Of a DNA stretch of 64,000 nt, positions 17,699-25,544 are shown piece after piece (the stretch's first letter is position 1; each line of letters starts with the position of its first letter). The stretch is taken from positions 1,486,001 to 1,550,000 of the forward strand of contig NZ_CP150254.1 of NCBI RefSeq assembly GCF_037975445.1. The letters are read 5' to 3'. The notes beneath the pieces are model-generated. The model was not told the origin of the DNA. It worked only from the letters and a program-made list of their open reading frames with translations, and searched no databases. Origin of the DNA: Peribacillus sp. FSL P2-0133 (GTDB lineage Bacteria > Bacillota > Bacilli > Bacillales > DSM-1321). Both the position numbers and the translations under genes were made by a program.

Positions 17699-19312
17699 AT
17701 GATGAATGAAAAAAAATGGCTTTCCGTTTATCCTGATTCAATTTCAAAGGAAATAAAAGTCCCTGAGTTTCCGATGCAAAGGATCCTTCAAAATGCATGT
17801 CAGTCCTATCCAAACAATACAGCTATTACTTTTTATGACCGAAAGATATCCTATCAGGAACTTTTTCATGCGTCGCAAGCCTTTGCTTCAGCCCTGCAAA
17901 AAAAAGGTGTTCAAAAAGGCGATCGTGTCGCCATCATGCTACCTAACTGTCCGCAATACGTTATAGCTTATTATGGATCGTTGGCAACAGGAGCCATTAT
18001 CACCCAAATCAACCCAATGCTGGTTGAAAGGGAGCTTCAGCATATTTTACATGACTCCGGTGCTGAAACGATCGTTGTATTGGATGGATTATACCCGAAA
18101 GTGAAAAGTGTTCAGCAACATGCAAATCTGAAAAATATCATCGCCGTAAGCCTTCAGTCTTCGGATGCAGATTTCCAGCCTGATGCTTCTTTTGACCAAT
18201 TCATGAAGGCGGGGGACGGCAAAATCAATCACGTATCAATCGATCCGGAAAATGATATAGCCGTTCTACAGTATACAGGAGGAACAACCGGCCGTTCAAA
18301 AGGGGCGATGCTGACTCACAGCAATATTCTGGCCAATGTCGTTCAATCGTATGAATTCTTCAAGCATGAATTAAAAATGGGCTCTGAAAGAACGCTGTCG
18401 GTCATCCCGCTTTTTCATGTTTTTGGAATGACGTCCGCAATGAATTTATCCGTGTATATTGCGGGTGATTCCATCATGCTGCCACGATTTGAAATAGAAG
18501 AGGTGCTGGAAACAATTAAGCGTGAACAGCCGACCACTTTTCCTGGTGTACCGACCATGTATGTAGCGTTGACGAATCATCCAAAGGCAGAAGAATATGG
18601 AATGGGCTCAATCCAGGTCTGTAACAGCGGAAGTGCACCGATGCCCGTGGAACTGCTGCGTGAGTTCGAACGAAAATCAGGTGCGAAGATATTGGAAGGC
18701 TACGGTCTTACGGAAGCTTCGCCAACAACGCATTGTAACCCGGCATTTGCAAAAAGGAAGCCTGGGAGCGTCGGGATTGGTTTCCCTTCGACTGAATATA
18801 AAGTGATGGACCTGGGGGACGGGACAAAAGAAATGGCCCCTGGCGAATTGGGGGAATTGGTCGTCAAAGGACCTCAAGTGATGAAAGGTTACTGGAATAT
18901 GCCGGAGGAAACGGCGGTGACCCTTAGGGATGGTTGGCTTTATACGGGTGATATCGCCAAAGTTGATGAAGACGGTTATCTCTATATTGTCGACAGGAAA
19001 AAAGATTTGATCATCGCAAGTGGTTATAATATATATCCGCGAGATGTAGAGGAAGTTCTTTATGAACATCCTGCTGTCCAGGAAGCGGTTGTCATCGGAG
19101 TTCCAGATGCTTACCGAGGGGAGTCGGTAAAAGCTGTGCTTGTACTTAAAAATAATAAAACGGCAAATGAACGGGAAATCATCGATTACTGCCGAGCAAA
19201 CCTATCGGCTTATAAAGTTCCGCATTTCGTTGAATTTCGTGATGAGTTACCGAAAACAAATGTCGGAAAGATTTTAAGGCGTGCTTTAAGAGAAGAACTT
19301 TCCAGGAAATAA
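17699..19312 (+). CDS. acyl-CoA synthetase (AMP-forming, fatty acid-CoA ligase)
   Basis: A 537-residue ANL-superfamily ligase that activates a carboxylic acid to acyl-CoA via acyl-AMP. The P-loop YTGGTTGRSKGAML, the motif GYGLTEASPTTH, the hinge region YTGDIAKVDEDGYLYIVDRK and the catalytic C-terminal lysine in TNVGKILRR are all intact. Length is normal for medium/long-chain ligases. Start at ATG 17699 (or 17702) after GGAGGG; an upstream in-frame ATG at 17681 would place the ribosome binding site inside the gene. It presumably primes the substrate of the cluster, the LvaE role. Confidence 0.9.
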   Translation: MMNEKKWLSVYPDSISKEIKVPEFPMQRILQNACQSYPNNTAITFYDRKISYQELFHASQAFASALQKKGVQKGDRVAIMLPNCPQYVIAYYGSLATGAIITQINPMLVERELQHILHDSGAETIVVLDGLYPKVKSVQQHANLKNIIAVSLQSSDADFQPDASFDQFMKAGDGKINHVSIDPENDIAVLQYTGGTTGRSKGAMLTHSNILANVVQSYEFFKHELKMGSERTLSVIPLFHVFGMTSAMNLSVYIAGDSIMLPRFEIEEVLETIKREQPTTFPGVPTMYVALTNHPKAEEYGMGSIQVCNSGSAPMPVELLREFERKSGAKILEGYGLTEASPTTHCNPAFAKRKPGSVGIGFPSTEYKVMDLGDGTKEMAPGELGELVVKGPQVMKGYWNMPEETAVTLRDGWLYTGDIAKVDEDGYLYIVDRKKDLIIASGYNIYPRDVEEVLYEHPAVQEAVVIGVPDAYRGESVKAVLVLKNNKTANEREIIDYCRANLSAYKVPHFVEFRDELPKTNVGKILRRALREELSRK

Positions 19313-19384
19313 GAGGGCTTTGATAGTACGAACGCGTATGATATCAATTCAGCTGAAATTTTAACAGATTGCGAGGATGCAAAC

Positions 19385-19948
19385 ATGAAAGAAAAAATGA
19401 CAGAACATAGCATACGCTTATTTGAAAAGAAGGGCTTTAGTGAAACGTCGATTTCCGATATCGTCGAGTCGGTCGGGGTTACGAAGGGAACGTTTTATTA
19501 TTACTTTACGAGCAAAGAGCAGTTGCTTATGGATATTCATCTAGCTTATATAGGCGAGTTGCTTAGTGAGCAGGAAATAATCATGTTGGATCCTGGGAAA
19601 AGTTGTAGGGATAAGCTTTTCGATATGGTATTGATGCTGTTAAAAAGCATCAAAACCAAAAAATCCAGCGCAACGGTGTTTTTCCGTGAAATGAAAAATC
19701 TAAGTGATGAAAAACTTGCACAAATCCTTCCTAAGCGGGATGAGTTCCGTAATAAAATCGAGCAAGTGCTGATTAGCGGCATCGAGAACGGAGAACTACG
19801 TTCCAATCTCGATGCATCCATCATCTCTTTTGCTATTTTGGGTGTGGCCAATTGGAGCTATCATTGGTTCGACCCAGAAGGTGAAAAAACCGAACAGGAA
19901 GTTGCAGCCATTTTTATGGGGATGATTCTGCAGGGAATTGAAGCGTGA
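19385..19948 (+). CDS. TetR-family repressor of the acyl-CoA cluster
   Basis: A 187-residue TetR protein. The helix-turn-helix is at ~20-45 (TSISDIVESVGVTKGTFYYY FTSKEQL), with a helical ligand-binding C-terminal domain carrying a TetR_C-like signature. It resembles FadR/YsiA-type repressors whose ligands are acyl-CoAs. It lies between the two halves of the cluster and near-identical palindromes flank the first gene and the gene right after it, so it is the likely local regulator. Start codon ATG, leader GCGAGGATG is weak. Confidence 0.85.
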   Translation: MKEKMTEHSIRLFEKKGFSETSISDIVESVGVTKGTFYYYFTSKEQLLMDIHLAYIGELLSEQEIIMLDPGKSCRDKLFDMVLMLLKSIKTKKSSATVFFREMKNLSDEKLAQILPKRDEFRNKIEQVLISGIENGELRSNLDASIISFAILGVANWSYHWFDPEGEKTEQEVAAIFMGMILQGIEA

Positions 19949-19958
19949 CCAGGTTACA

Positions 19959-19974
19959 TACTAACCAGTTAGTA
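19959..19974 (+). promoter_or_regulatory. predicted TetR operator 2
   Basis: TACTAACCAGTTAGTA differs from operator 1 by one central base. It lies in the 43-base gap between the TetR stop and the next start, so it may repress an internal promoter or act as a roadblock. Confidence 0.7.
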
Positions 19975-19991
19975 GAAGGGAGATAGAAGGC

Positions 19992-20876
19992 ATGACCAAC
20001 AAGCAAATTCAATCAATAACCGTAATTGGGGCTGGGCAGATGGGGCATCAAATTGCGATGCTTGCTGCACTTGGAGGTTACGAAACGATTCTTCAGGATG
20101 TTCAGGAAAACGCGTTGAATACAGCCCAAGAAAAATTGGACGTCATTTTGACTAAATGGGTTCAAAAAGGAAAATTGTCCGAAGATCGTAAGTTGGCTGC
20201 TTTTAGCCGTCTTCAATATACCACCGATCTTGAGAAAGCGGCCAGTGGAGCTGATTTGATCATTGAAGCGGTTGTTGAAAAACTTGATGTGAAACGGGAA
20301 GTCTTCGCTAGACTTGAAGAATTGGCGCCAGCAGAAACCATTTTTGCAACGAATAGTTCAACGATTGTCAATAGCCTGATTGCTAGTGTGACGAATCGTC
20401 CGGATAAGTTCATTAATATGCATTTCTTTTTCCCGCCTCTAATAATGGATTGTGTTGAAGTTGTCGTGAGTGATCAAACATCGGAGGAAACAGCGAAACT
20501 TGCGATGGAAGTCACAGAGAGAATGAATAGGACAGGAGTTTTGTTAAGGAAAGAGATATCGGGATTCGTAGCAAACCGAATTTTGGGAGCGTTGCAGCGT
20601 GAGGCCTTATATTTGTATGAGGAAGGAATTGTGGACTATAAGGATATCGATTTAATTTGCAGGAAAGCTTTAGGCCATCCCATCGGCCCTTTTGAACTGA
20701 TGGATCTATCAGGTATTGATGTGGGATATTTTGTCATGAAGCAGCGATACAATGAAACTGGAAATCCAGAAGACAAGCCAAATGCTTGTATAGAAGAAAA
20801 GGTGAATAAAGGACAATTAGGCAGGAAAACAGGAAAAGGCTGGTATGATTATCCAAACCAAGGAGTGAAGAATTGA
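19992..20876 (+). CDS. 3-hydroxyacyl-CoA dehydrogenase (HBD-type)
   Basis: A 294-residue NAD-dependent enzyme that oxidises 3-hydroxyacyl-CoA. GAGQMG at 13-18 is the Rossmann motif. Catalytic H144 and E156 and N195 (FVANRI) are present. The family motif HFFNP reads HFFFP here: the conserved Asn after His is F147. The dehydrogenase C-terminal domain follows, ending in GRKTGKGWYDY. Start ATG after AGAAGGGAG; operator 2 lies just upstream. The following hydratase gene overlaps the stop. The substitution could alter substrate choice or be normal for this subgroup. Confidence 0.88.
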   Translation: MTNKQIQSITVIGAGQMGHQIAMLAALGGYETILQDVQENALNTAQEKLDVILTKWVQKGKLSEDRKLAAFSRLQYTTDLEKAASGADLIIEAVVEKLDVKREVFARLEELAPAETIFATNSSTIVNSLIASVTNRPDKFINMHFFFPPLIMDCVEVVVSDQTSEETAKLAMEVTERMNRTGVLLRKEISGFVANRILGALQREALYLYEEGIVDYKDIDLICRKALGHPIGPFELMDLSGIDVGYFVMKQRYNETGNPEDKPNACIEEKVNKGQLGRKTGKGWYDYPNQGVKN

Positions 20877-21655
20877 TGACAAAATTAATTAGAGTGGTTA
20901 AGGAAAATAAGCTTGCGGTCATCACCATCGATAATCCTCCATTAAACGTAATCAGTAAACAAGTATTCAGAGAATTGGGAGAAACATTCGATGAACTTTC
21001 AAAAGATACTGAAACTGTTGCGGTACTCATAACCGGTGCAGGCAATATCGCATTTGCCGCTGGTGCTGATATAAAAGAATTCCCTAACATGATGGGGAAC
21101 CCGAATATGAAAGAAATGGTAAAGGAAAGTCATGCCATCCTAACCAAAATCGACCAGTTACCTAAACCTACGATAGCTGTATTAAATGGCCTGACTTTGG
21201 GCGGTGGATGCGAACTGGCTCTGGCGTGTGATTTGAGAGTGGCAGAAACACAGGTTCAAATTGGTCTGCCGGAAGTAAAATTGGGCTTATTTCCTGGAGC
21301 TGGCGGTACACAGCGTTTGTCCAGACTTGTAGGAAACGCAAAAGCAAAAGAGATTATATTTACCGGTGATCCGCTTGGTGCCATAGAAGCGGAAAAGATC
21401 GGGCTTGTCAATAAAGTCGTTGAGCAAGGCTGCGGCTTATCGGAAGCGAAAATCTTGGCCTCACGATTGACAAGGCACTCACTTCAGGCACTTTCGAGAA
21501 TCAAGAAAGCGATTAATGAAGGAAGTGAGGCAACGCTTGAACAAGGTCTAGAGATTGAAACGAATCTTTTTCAAGAAATCTTCCAAACTGAAGATGTTAA
21601 AGAAGGGGTTTCCGCTTTCTTGGATAAACGTAAACCTGCTTTCGTACATCGTTAA
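20876..21655 (+). CDS. enoyl-CoA hydratase (crotonase fold)
   Basis: A 259-residue crotonase. The oxyanion-hole sequences AGADIKEF and GGGCELALACD are intact, with catalytic Glu in GGCE and in LPEVKLGLFPGAGG, so hydratase activity is expected. It adds water to 2-enoyl-CoA to give 3-hydroxyacyl-CoA, feeding the neighbouring dehydrogenase. I prefer ATG at 20876, overlapping the upstream TGA by one base, 10 bases after AAGGAG; TTG at 20873 is possible. Same operon as its neighbours. Confidence 0.9.
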   Translation: MTKLIRVVKENKLAVITIDNPPLNVISKQVFRELGETFDELSKDTETVAVLITGAGNIAFAAGADIKEFPNMMGNPNMKEMVKESHAILTKIDQLPKPTIAVLNGLTLGGGCELALACDLRVAETQVQIGLPEVKLGLFPGAGGTQRLSRLVGNAKAKEIIFTGDPLGAIEAEKIGLVNKVVEQGCGLSEAKILASRLTRHSLQALSRIKKAINEGSEATLEQGLEIETNLFQEIFQTEDVKEGVSAFLDKRKPAFVHR

Positions 21656-21670
21656 TCAAGGAGGGGTCTT

Positions 21671-22072
21671 ATGCATGAATTGGAAGTCAACGTCCGTTTT
21701 TCCGAAACGGATGCTTTGGGCCACATCAATAACACAAGCTATTTCATATACCTCGAAGAAGCACGCATGAAATTTTTTGAAGATTTAGGCCTAGCGGCGA
21801 ATGTCGAATCTTGGAATTTTTTGTTAGCCTCCACTAAATGCGACTTTATTGCTCAGGGATTTTTCAATCAACTCTTGACCATCCGTACATCTTTGACAAA
21901 GGTAGGTACGAAAAGTTGTGAAATGGTCCATGATATCCTCTGTTCACAAACTGGGGAAGTGATTGCTAGGGGAAGTGCAGTTTTAGTCTGTTTTAATTTT
22001 TTGAATCAAAAAAGTGAACCTATTCCTGAATTTATTAAAGAAAAGCTCATTTCACATCTTGTTCATAATTAG
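21671..22072 (+). CDS. acyl-CoA thioesterase (4HBT, hotdog fold)
   Basis: A 133-residue 4-hydroxybenzoyl-CoA thioesterase-like protein. The signature RFSETDALGHINNTSYFIYL has the conserved Asp in ETDALGHINN. Thioesterases of this type release CoA from dead-end or surplus acyl-CoAs and recover CoA. It is preceded by GGAGGGG and sits 15 bases after the hydratase. Substrate specificity cannot be predicted. Confidence 0.85.
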   Translation: MHELEVNVRFSETDALGHINNTSYFIYLEEARMKFFEDLGLAANVESWNFLLASTKCDFIAQGFFNQLLTIRTSLTKVGTKSCEMVHDILCSQTGEVIARGSAVLVCFNFLNQKSEPIPEFIKEKLISHLVHN

Positions 22073-22101
22073 AATGAAAAAAGTCTAAAGGAGGGAAGAA
22101 C

Positions 22102-23163
22102 ATGGTTGACGATACGATTCCTGTTCGGCCCGGCGAGGAACTGAATATTGTTGCATTAGAAGGTTTCCTAAGAAAAAATGTATTGGATCTTCCAAATGAA
22201 CCGTTAGAATTGCAACAATTTTCCACGGGCTATTCCAATTTGACCTATCAGCTGAAAATTGGTGAGTGGGAGGCTGTCCTCAGAAGGCCACCTCTTGGTC
22301 CTGTTGCTCCAAAGGCACATGATATGAAGCGTGAACATCATATCCTTTCTTCAATCAACCCATATTTTCAAGCAGCTCCCGAGCCTATTCTGTTCTCGGA
22401 TGATGAATCGATTGCGGGGGCCCCTTTTTTCCTAATGGAAAGGAAACATGGAATTGTAATAGATACCGAATTTCCCAAGGGAATCGAGCCTACTGTTGAA
22501 AAGTGCAGACAGCTTTCATATGTGATGGTCAATCGGCTTGCTGATCTTCACTCGATTCCCCATGAGAAAACGAGGTTGGTGGAAATTTCCAAACCTGAAG
22601 GGTTCATTGAAAGACAAGTACGCGGATGGATTTCCCGCTATGAGAGAGCAAAGACAGATGAAAACAAGGAAATTCGTCCGCTTATCGATTATTTTCAACA
22701 GAATATCCCGAAATATAGCCAGACTTCAATTATCCATTATGACTATAAGATCAATAATGCCATGTTTAACAAGGATCTTACAGAGATGGTTGGTTTATTT
22801 GATTGGGAAATGTCCACCGTTGGTGATCCGCTAGCCGATCTAGGAGTGGCTTTAAGCTACTGGACGGAAAGCGGTGACCCGGAACTTATCAAATTCGGTG
22901 TGGGTCAAGCGTCAATCACGACTTTAACCGGTTTCCTGACACGAAGGGAATTTATCGAGTCGTATGCAGCAAGAAGCGGCAGGGATGTTTCCAACGTCGA
23001 TTTTTATTTAACCTTTGGTTATTTTAAGTTAGCTGTCATCCTTCAGCAAATCTATTATCGATATAAAAAAGGCCAGACAAATGATCCCCGTTTTTCCAAT
23101 CTCGGAAAAACGGTTAAAAGCTTACTCACTCATGCTGCAAATGTAGCTGCGAAGGAAGTTTAA
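22102..23163 (+). CDS. APH-type phosphotransferase, ACAD10/11 N-domain (LvaA-like)
   Basis: A 353-residue kinase-fold protein. Brenner-type catalytic motif H212-Y-D214-YKIN-N219, metal-binding D234 in LFDWEMST, then GDPLADLG: the same pattern as the aminoglycoside-phosphotransferase-like domain of mammalian ACAD10/11 and bacterial LvaA. These proteins phosphorylate the 4-hydroxyl of 4-hydroxyacyl-CoA so that an acyl-CoA dehydrogenase can eliminate phosphate. An ACAD10/11-type dehydrogenase is six genes upstream in the same cluster. Antibiotic modification is an unlikely role. ATG after GGAGGG. Confidence 0.85.
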   Translation: MVDDTIPVRPGEELNIVALEGFLRKNVLDLPNEPLELQQFSTGYSNLTYQLKIGEWEAVLRRPPLGPVAPKAHDMKREHHILSSINPYFQAAPEPILFSDDESIAGAPFFLMERKHGIVIDTEFPKGIEPTVEKCRQLSYVMVNRLADLHSIPHEKTRLVEISKPEGFIERQVRGWISRYERAKTDENKEIRPLIDYFQQNIPKYSQTSIIHYDYKINNAMFNKDLTEMVGLFDWEMSTVGDPLADLGVALSYWTESGDPELIKFGVGQASITTLTGFLTRREFIESYAARSGRDVSNVDFYLTFGYFKLAVILQQIYYRYKKGQTNDPRFSNLGKTVKSLLTHAANVAAKEV

Positions 23164-23167
23164 TTAA

Positions 23168-23926
23168 ATGGAATATATACAAAACATTCATTTGCTACTA
23201 AAAAAAGAAGAGATAAATAGGGAAAAGCTTCAAGAGGGGGATAAAGTTGCGGTCATCCTGGATGTGTTATTAGCGACCACAACGATTATTTCAGCACTTC
23301 ATGATGGAGCACGCCAGGTGATACCTGTCATGGATCCAGTGGATGCCTTGGTGAAATGCCAGGAATTGGACCAGGGGGATTCCATAGTGGCAGGGGAACT
23401 AAAAGCAAAGCCGGTTGATGATTTAATGTATCCAAGTCCGACGCTATTGAGTAAGTTGGTACCTAGCAAAACTTTAATATTGTCCACGACTAATGGAACG
23501 GTTGCGCTAAGGAATTCAGCCGCTGCCAAAAAGGTTTATATCGCATCTTTGTTAAATAATCCGTCAGTTGCTGAAAAAATAAAAAAACATCATAAAACAG
23601 AAACGATCATCATCGTTTGTTCGGGAAACTCTGGTGAATTCAGTCTGGAAGACTTTTACGGGGCAGGTCATTTGATAGATTGCCTGATTGCTGGATCACA
23701 AGGTACGTTCATACTCAACGATGCAGCAAAGGCTGCAAAAGCGCTTTATCGAACGAATAGCGAAAATGCCTTTGATATCCTGAAATCATCATATGTCGGA
23801 CAGTTGTTTGACAAACACAGCTTGATCGCAGATTTGGAATTGGCGGCGCAAAAAGGTTCGATGGATCTTGTCCCAGAGTTGGTGGATGGAAAGATCGAAG
23901 CTGAATTGAAAAGGCAGGAAACGTAG
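23168..23926 (+). CDS. ComB-family (2-phosphosulfolactate phosphatase-like) phosphohydrolase
   Basis: A 252-residue ComB-fold protein: ILDVLLATTTI at ~31-40, STTNGTVAL, CSGNSGEFSLEDFYGAGHL. ComB family proteins hydrolyse phosphate from 2-phospho-3-sulfolactate in coenzyme M synthesis and are also found in organisms that lack that pathway. The usual DVLRAT block reads DVLLAT here (L35). No coenzyme-M or sulfolactate gene is near. It begins 4 bases after the phosphotransferase stop, so a link to that phosphorylated intermediate is attractive but unproven. The leader has no strong Shine-Dalgarno sequence. Confidence 0.75.
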   Translation: MEYIQNIHLLLKKEEINREKLQEGDKVAVILDVLLATTTIISALHDGARQVIPVMDPVDALVKCQELDQGDSIVAGELKAKPVDDLMYPSPTLLSKLVPSKTLILSTTNGTVALRNSAAAKKVYIASLLNNPSVAEKIKKHHKTETIIIVCSGNSGEFSLEDFYGAGHLIDCLIAGSQGTFILNDAAKAAKALYRTNSENAFDILKSSYVGQLFDKHSLIADLELAAQKGSMDLVPELVDGKIEAELKRQET

Positions 23927-23954
23927 TTCAATACCTGGATAAGGAGTGAAGGGC

Positions 23955-24731
23955 ATGAGATTTTTACAGTCAATAGCGGTGGTGACAGGTGCAGGTTCCG
24001 GTATTGGGAAAGCTACAGCGATGCGCCTGTCGGACGAAGGGGCAAAAGTGTTGTTGGTAGGGCGGACGAAAGGAAAGCTGGAGGAAGCAGCTGCAGAAAT
24101 CAATGCAAGGCACACGATTCCCGTAGCCGACATTTTCCCTGCAGATGTTACCGTCGAGGAAGATGTAAAGAATCTGGCCATGTATGTGAAGGAACAATAT
24201 CGTGACCTTCACATTTTAATCAATAATGCAGGTGGATCAAAGTCCTCGAAGCTTTTGGATACATCTGAAGCTGATTGGGATATGATTCAACATGTCAATT
24301 TGAAAAGTGTCTTTCTAGTTTCCAAGTACTTGGGAAAAGTGATGGAAGAAGGAGTTGGCAGTGGAAATAAAGCCATCAATCGGGCAATCGTGAATGTGGC
24401 TTCACTGTCAGGACATCAGGCAGGGGCATTCATCCCGCATTACAGCTCTGCTAAAGCAGGGGTCATCAGTTTAACGAAATCATTGGCACTGGAACTCGCT
24501 GCAGCCGGCATTCGGGTCAATTCCGTATCACCGGGATTCATTGAAACGCCTTTAACGGAGGATGGATTGCAAAATGAAAAATTCGTAAAGTCGATTCAAC
24601 GGAACACGGCACTGGAAAGAGTGGGGAAAGCGGAGGAAATAAGTAATGTCATTACCTTTGCTGCTTCGCCGGAGGCTTCCTATATGACTGGGACGGATTT
24701 ATTGGTGGATGGCGGCTGGTTGATCAAATAG
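23955..24731 (+). CDS. short-chain dehydrogenase/reductase, second in the cluster
   Basis: A 258-residue classical SDR: TGAGSGIGKATA at ~12-20, NNAGGSKSS, catalytic Ser in NVASLSG and YSSAK, with C-terminal GGW. The length and C-terminal MTGTDLLVDGGW are like 3-oxoacyl-ACP/hydroxyacyl reductases and 3-hydroxybutyrate dehydrogenases. ATG at 23955 with AAGGAG 8 bases upstream; the earlier GTG (23946) overlaps that sequence. It may act on a 3-hydroxyacyl or a branched side group of the substrate. Confidence 0.85.
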   Translation: MRFLQSIAVVTGAGSGIGKATAMRLSDEGAKVLLVGRTKGKLEEAAAEINARHTIPVADIFPADVTVEEDVKNLAMYVKEQYRDLHILINNAGGSKSSKLLDTSEADWDMIQHVNLKSVFLVSKYLGKVMEEGVGSGNKAINRAIVNVASLSGHQAGAFIPHYSSAKAGVISLTKSLALELAAAGIRVNSVSPGFIETPLTEDGLQNEKFVKSIQRNTALERVGKAEEISNVITFAASPEASYMTGTDLLVDGGWLIK

Positions 24732-24748
24732 AAAAAGGGGATGGGTAA

Positions 24749-25528
24749 ATGTTAAAAGAACACTTATTGACAGAGGTAACCGATAATGTAATGATCCTGA
24801 CTTTGAATCGTCCTGAAAGCTTGAATGCATTTAGCCCGGATATGATTGCAAGCTTAACGAAAGCGATTAAGGATGTAAAACAAACACCACATATAAGGGC
24901 AGTCATTATCAAAGGGGCGGGAAGATCATTCACTGCGGGAGGTGACGTTAAGTCAATGGGGAAGGCCTCTGCAAGTCAATTGTATGATCATGTTGGCAGA
25001 ATGAATGAATGCATATTGGCTCTGGATGCTTCTGAGGTTCCCGTAATCGCTGCCGTCCATGGATTTGCGGCAGGGGCCGGATTTAATTTGGCACTCGCCT
25101 GTGATTTGATCGTGGCTTCCGATGATAGTCAATTTGCCATGAGTTTTTCACAGGTAGGCCTGATCTCTGATGGAGGTGGTTCGTATTTTTTACCTAAATT
25201 AGTAGGGCCCCACCTTGCAAAGCAGCTCTTCTTTACTGCCGAGCCAATTTCTGCGGAACGCTTATACCAGTTAGGTGTCATTAATTATATATATCCACTC
25301 AATCAACTTGAAGAGGAATCATTGAAACTTGCGGAAAAGCTGGCAAATGGACCGACAAAAGCTTATGGGATGATGAAAAAGCTCGTTAGCCATTCATTTA
25401 CGGCTACACTTGATGAAATGCTCGAACAGGAACGTATCACGCAAACCTTGATGGCCTCCACAGAAGATCATCTGGAGGGAGTTGCAGCATTCAAAGAAAA
25501 AAGAAAACCGGAATTTACAGGGAATTAA
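24749..25528 (+). CDS. crotonase-family isomerase, PaaG/ECI-like
   Basis: A 259-residue crotonase with oxyanion-hole AGGDVKSMG and GAGFNLALACD. The first catalytic Glu of true hydratases is Gly here, and the second position is Asp in GLISDGGGS. This Asp-only arrangement is that of PaaG and enoyl-CoA delta isomerases, which shift double bonds. So I call it an isomerase rather than a hydratase. It follows SDR 2 by 17 bases with an AAAAGGGGATGGG leader. Confidence 0.85.
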   Translation: MLKEHLLTEVTDNVMILTLNRPESLNAFSPDMIASLTKAIKDVKQTPHIRAVIIKGAGRSFTAGGDVKSMGKASASQLYDHVGRMNECILALDASEVPVIAAVHGFAAGAGFNLALACDLIVASDDSQFAMSFSQVGLISDGGGSYFLPKLVGPHLAKQLFFTAEPISAERLYQLGVINYIYPLNQLEEESLKLAEKLANGPTKAYGMMKKLVSHSFTATLDEMLEQERITQTLMASTEDHLEGVAAFKEKRKPEFTGN

Positions 25529-25544
25529 TAAGGGAGGGATAAAG

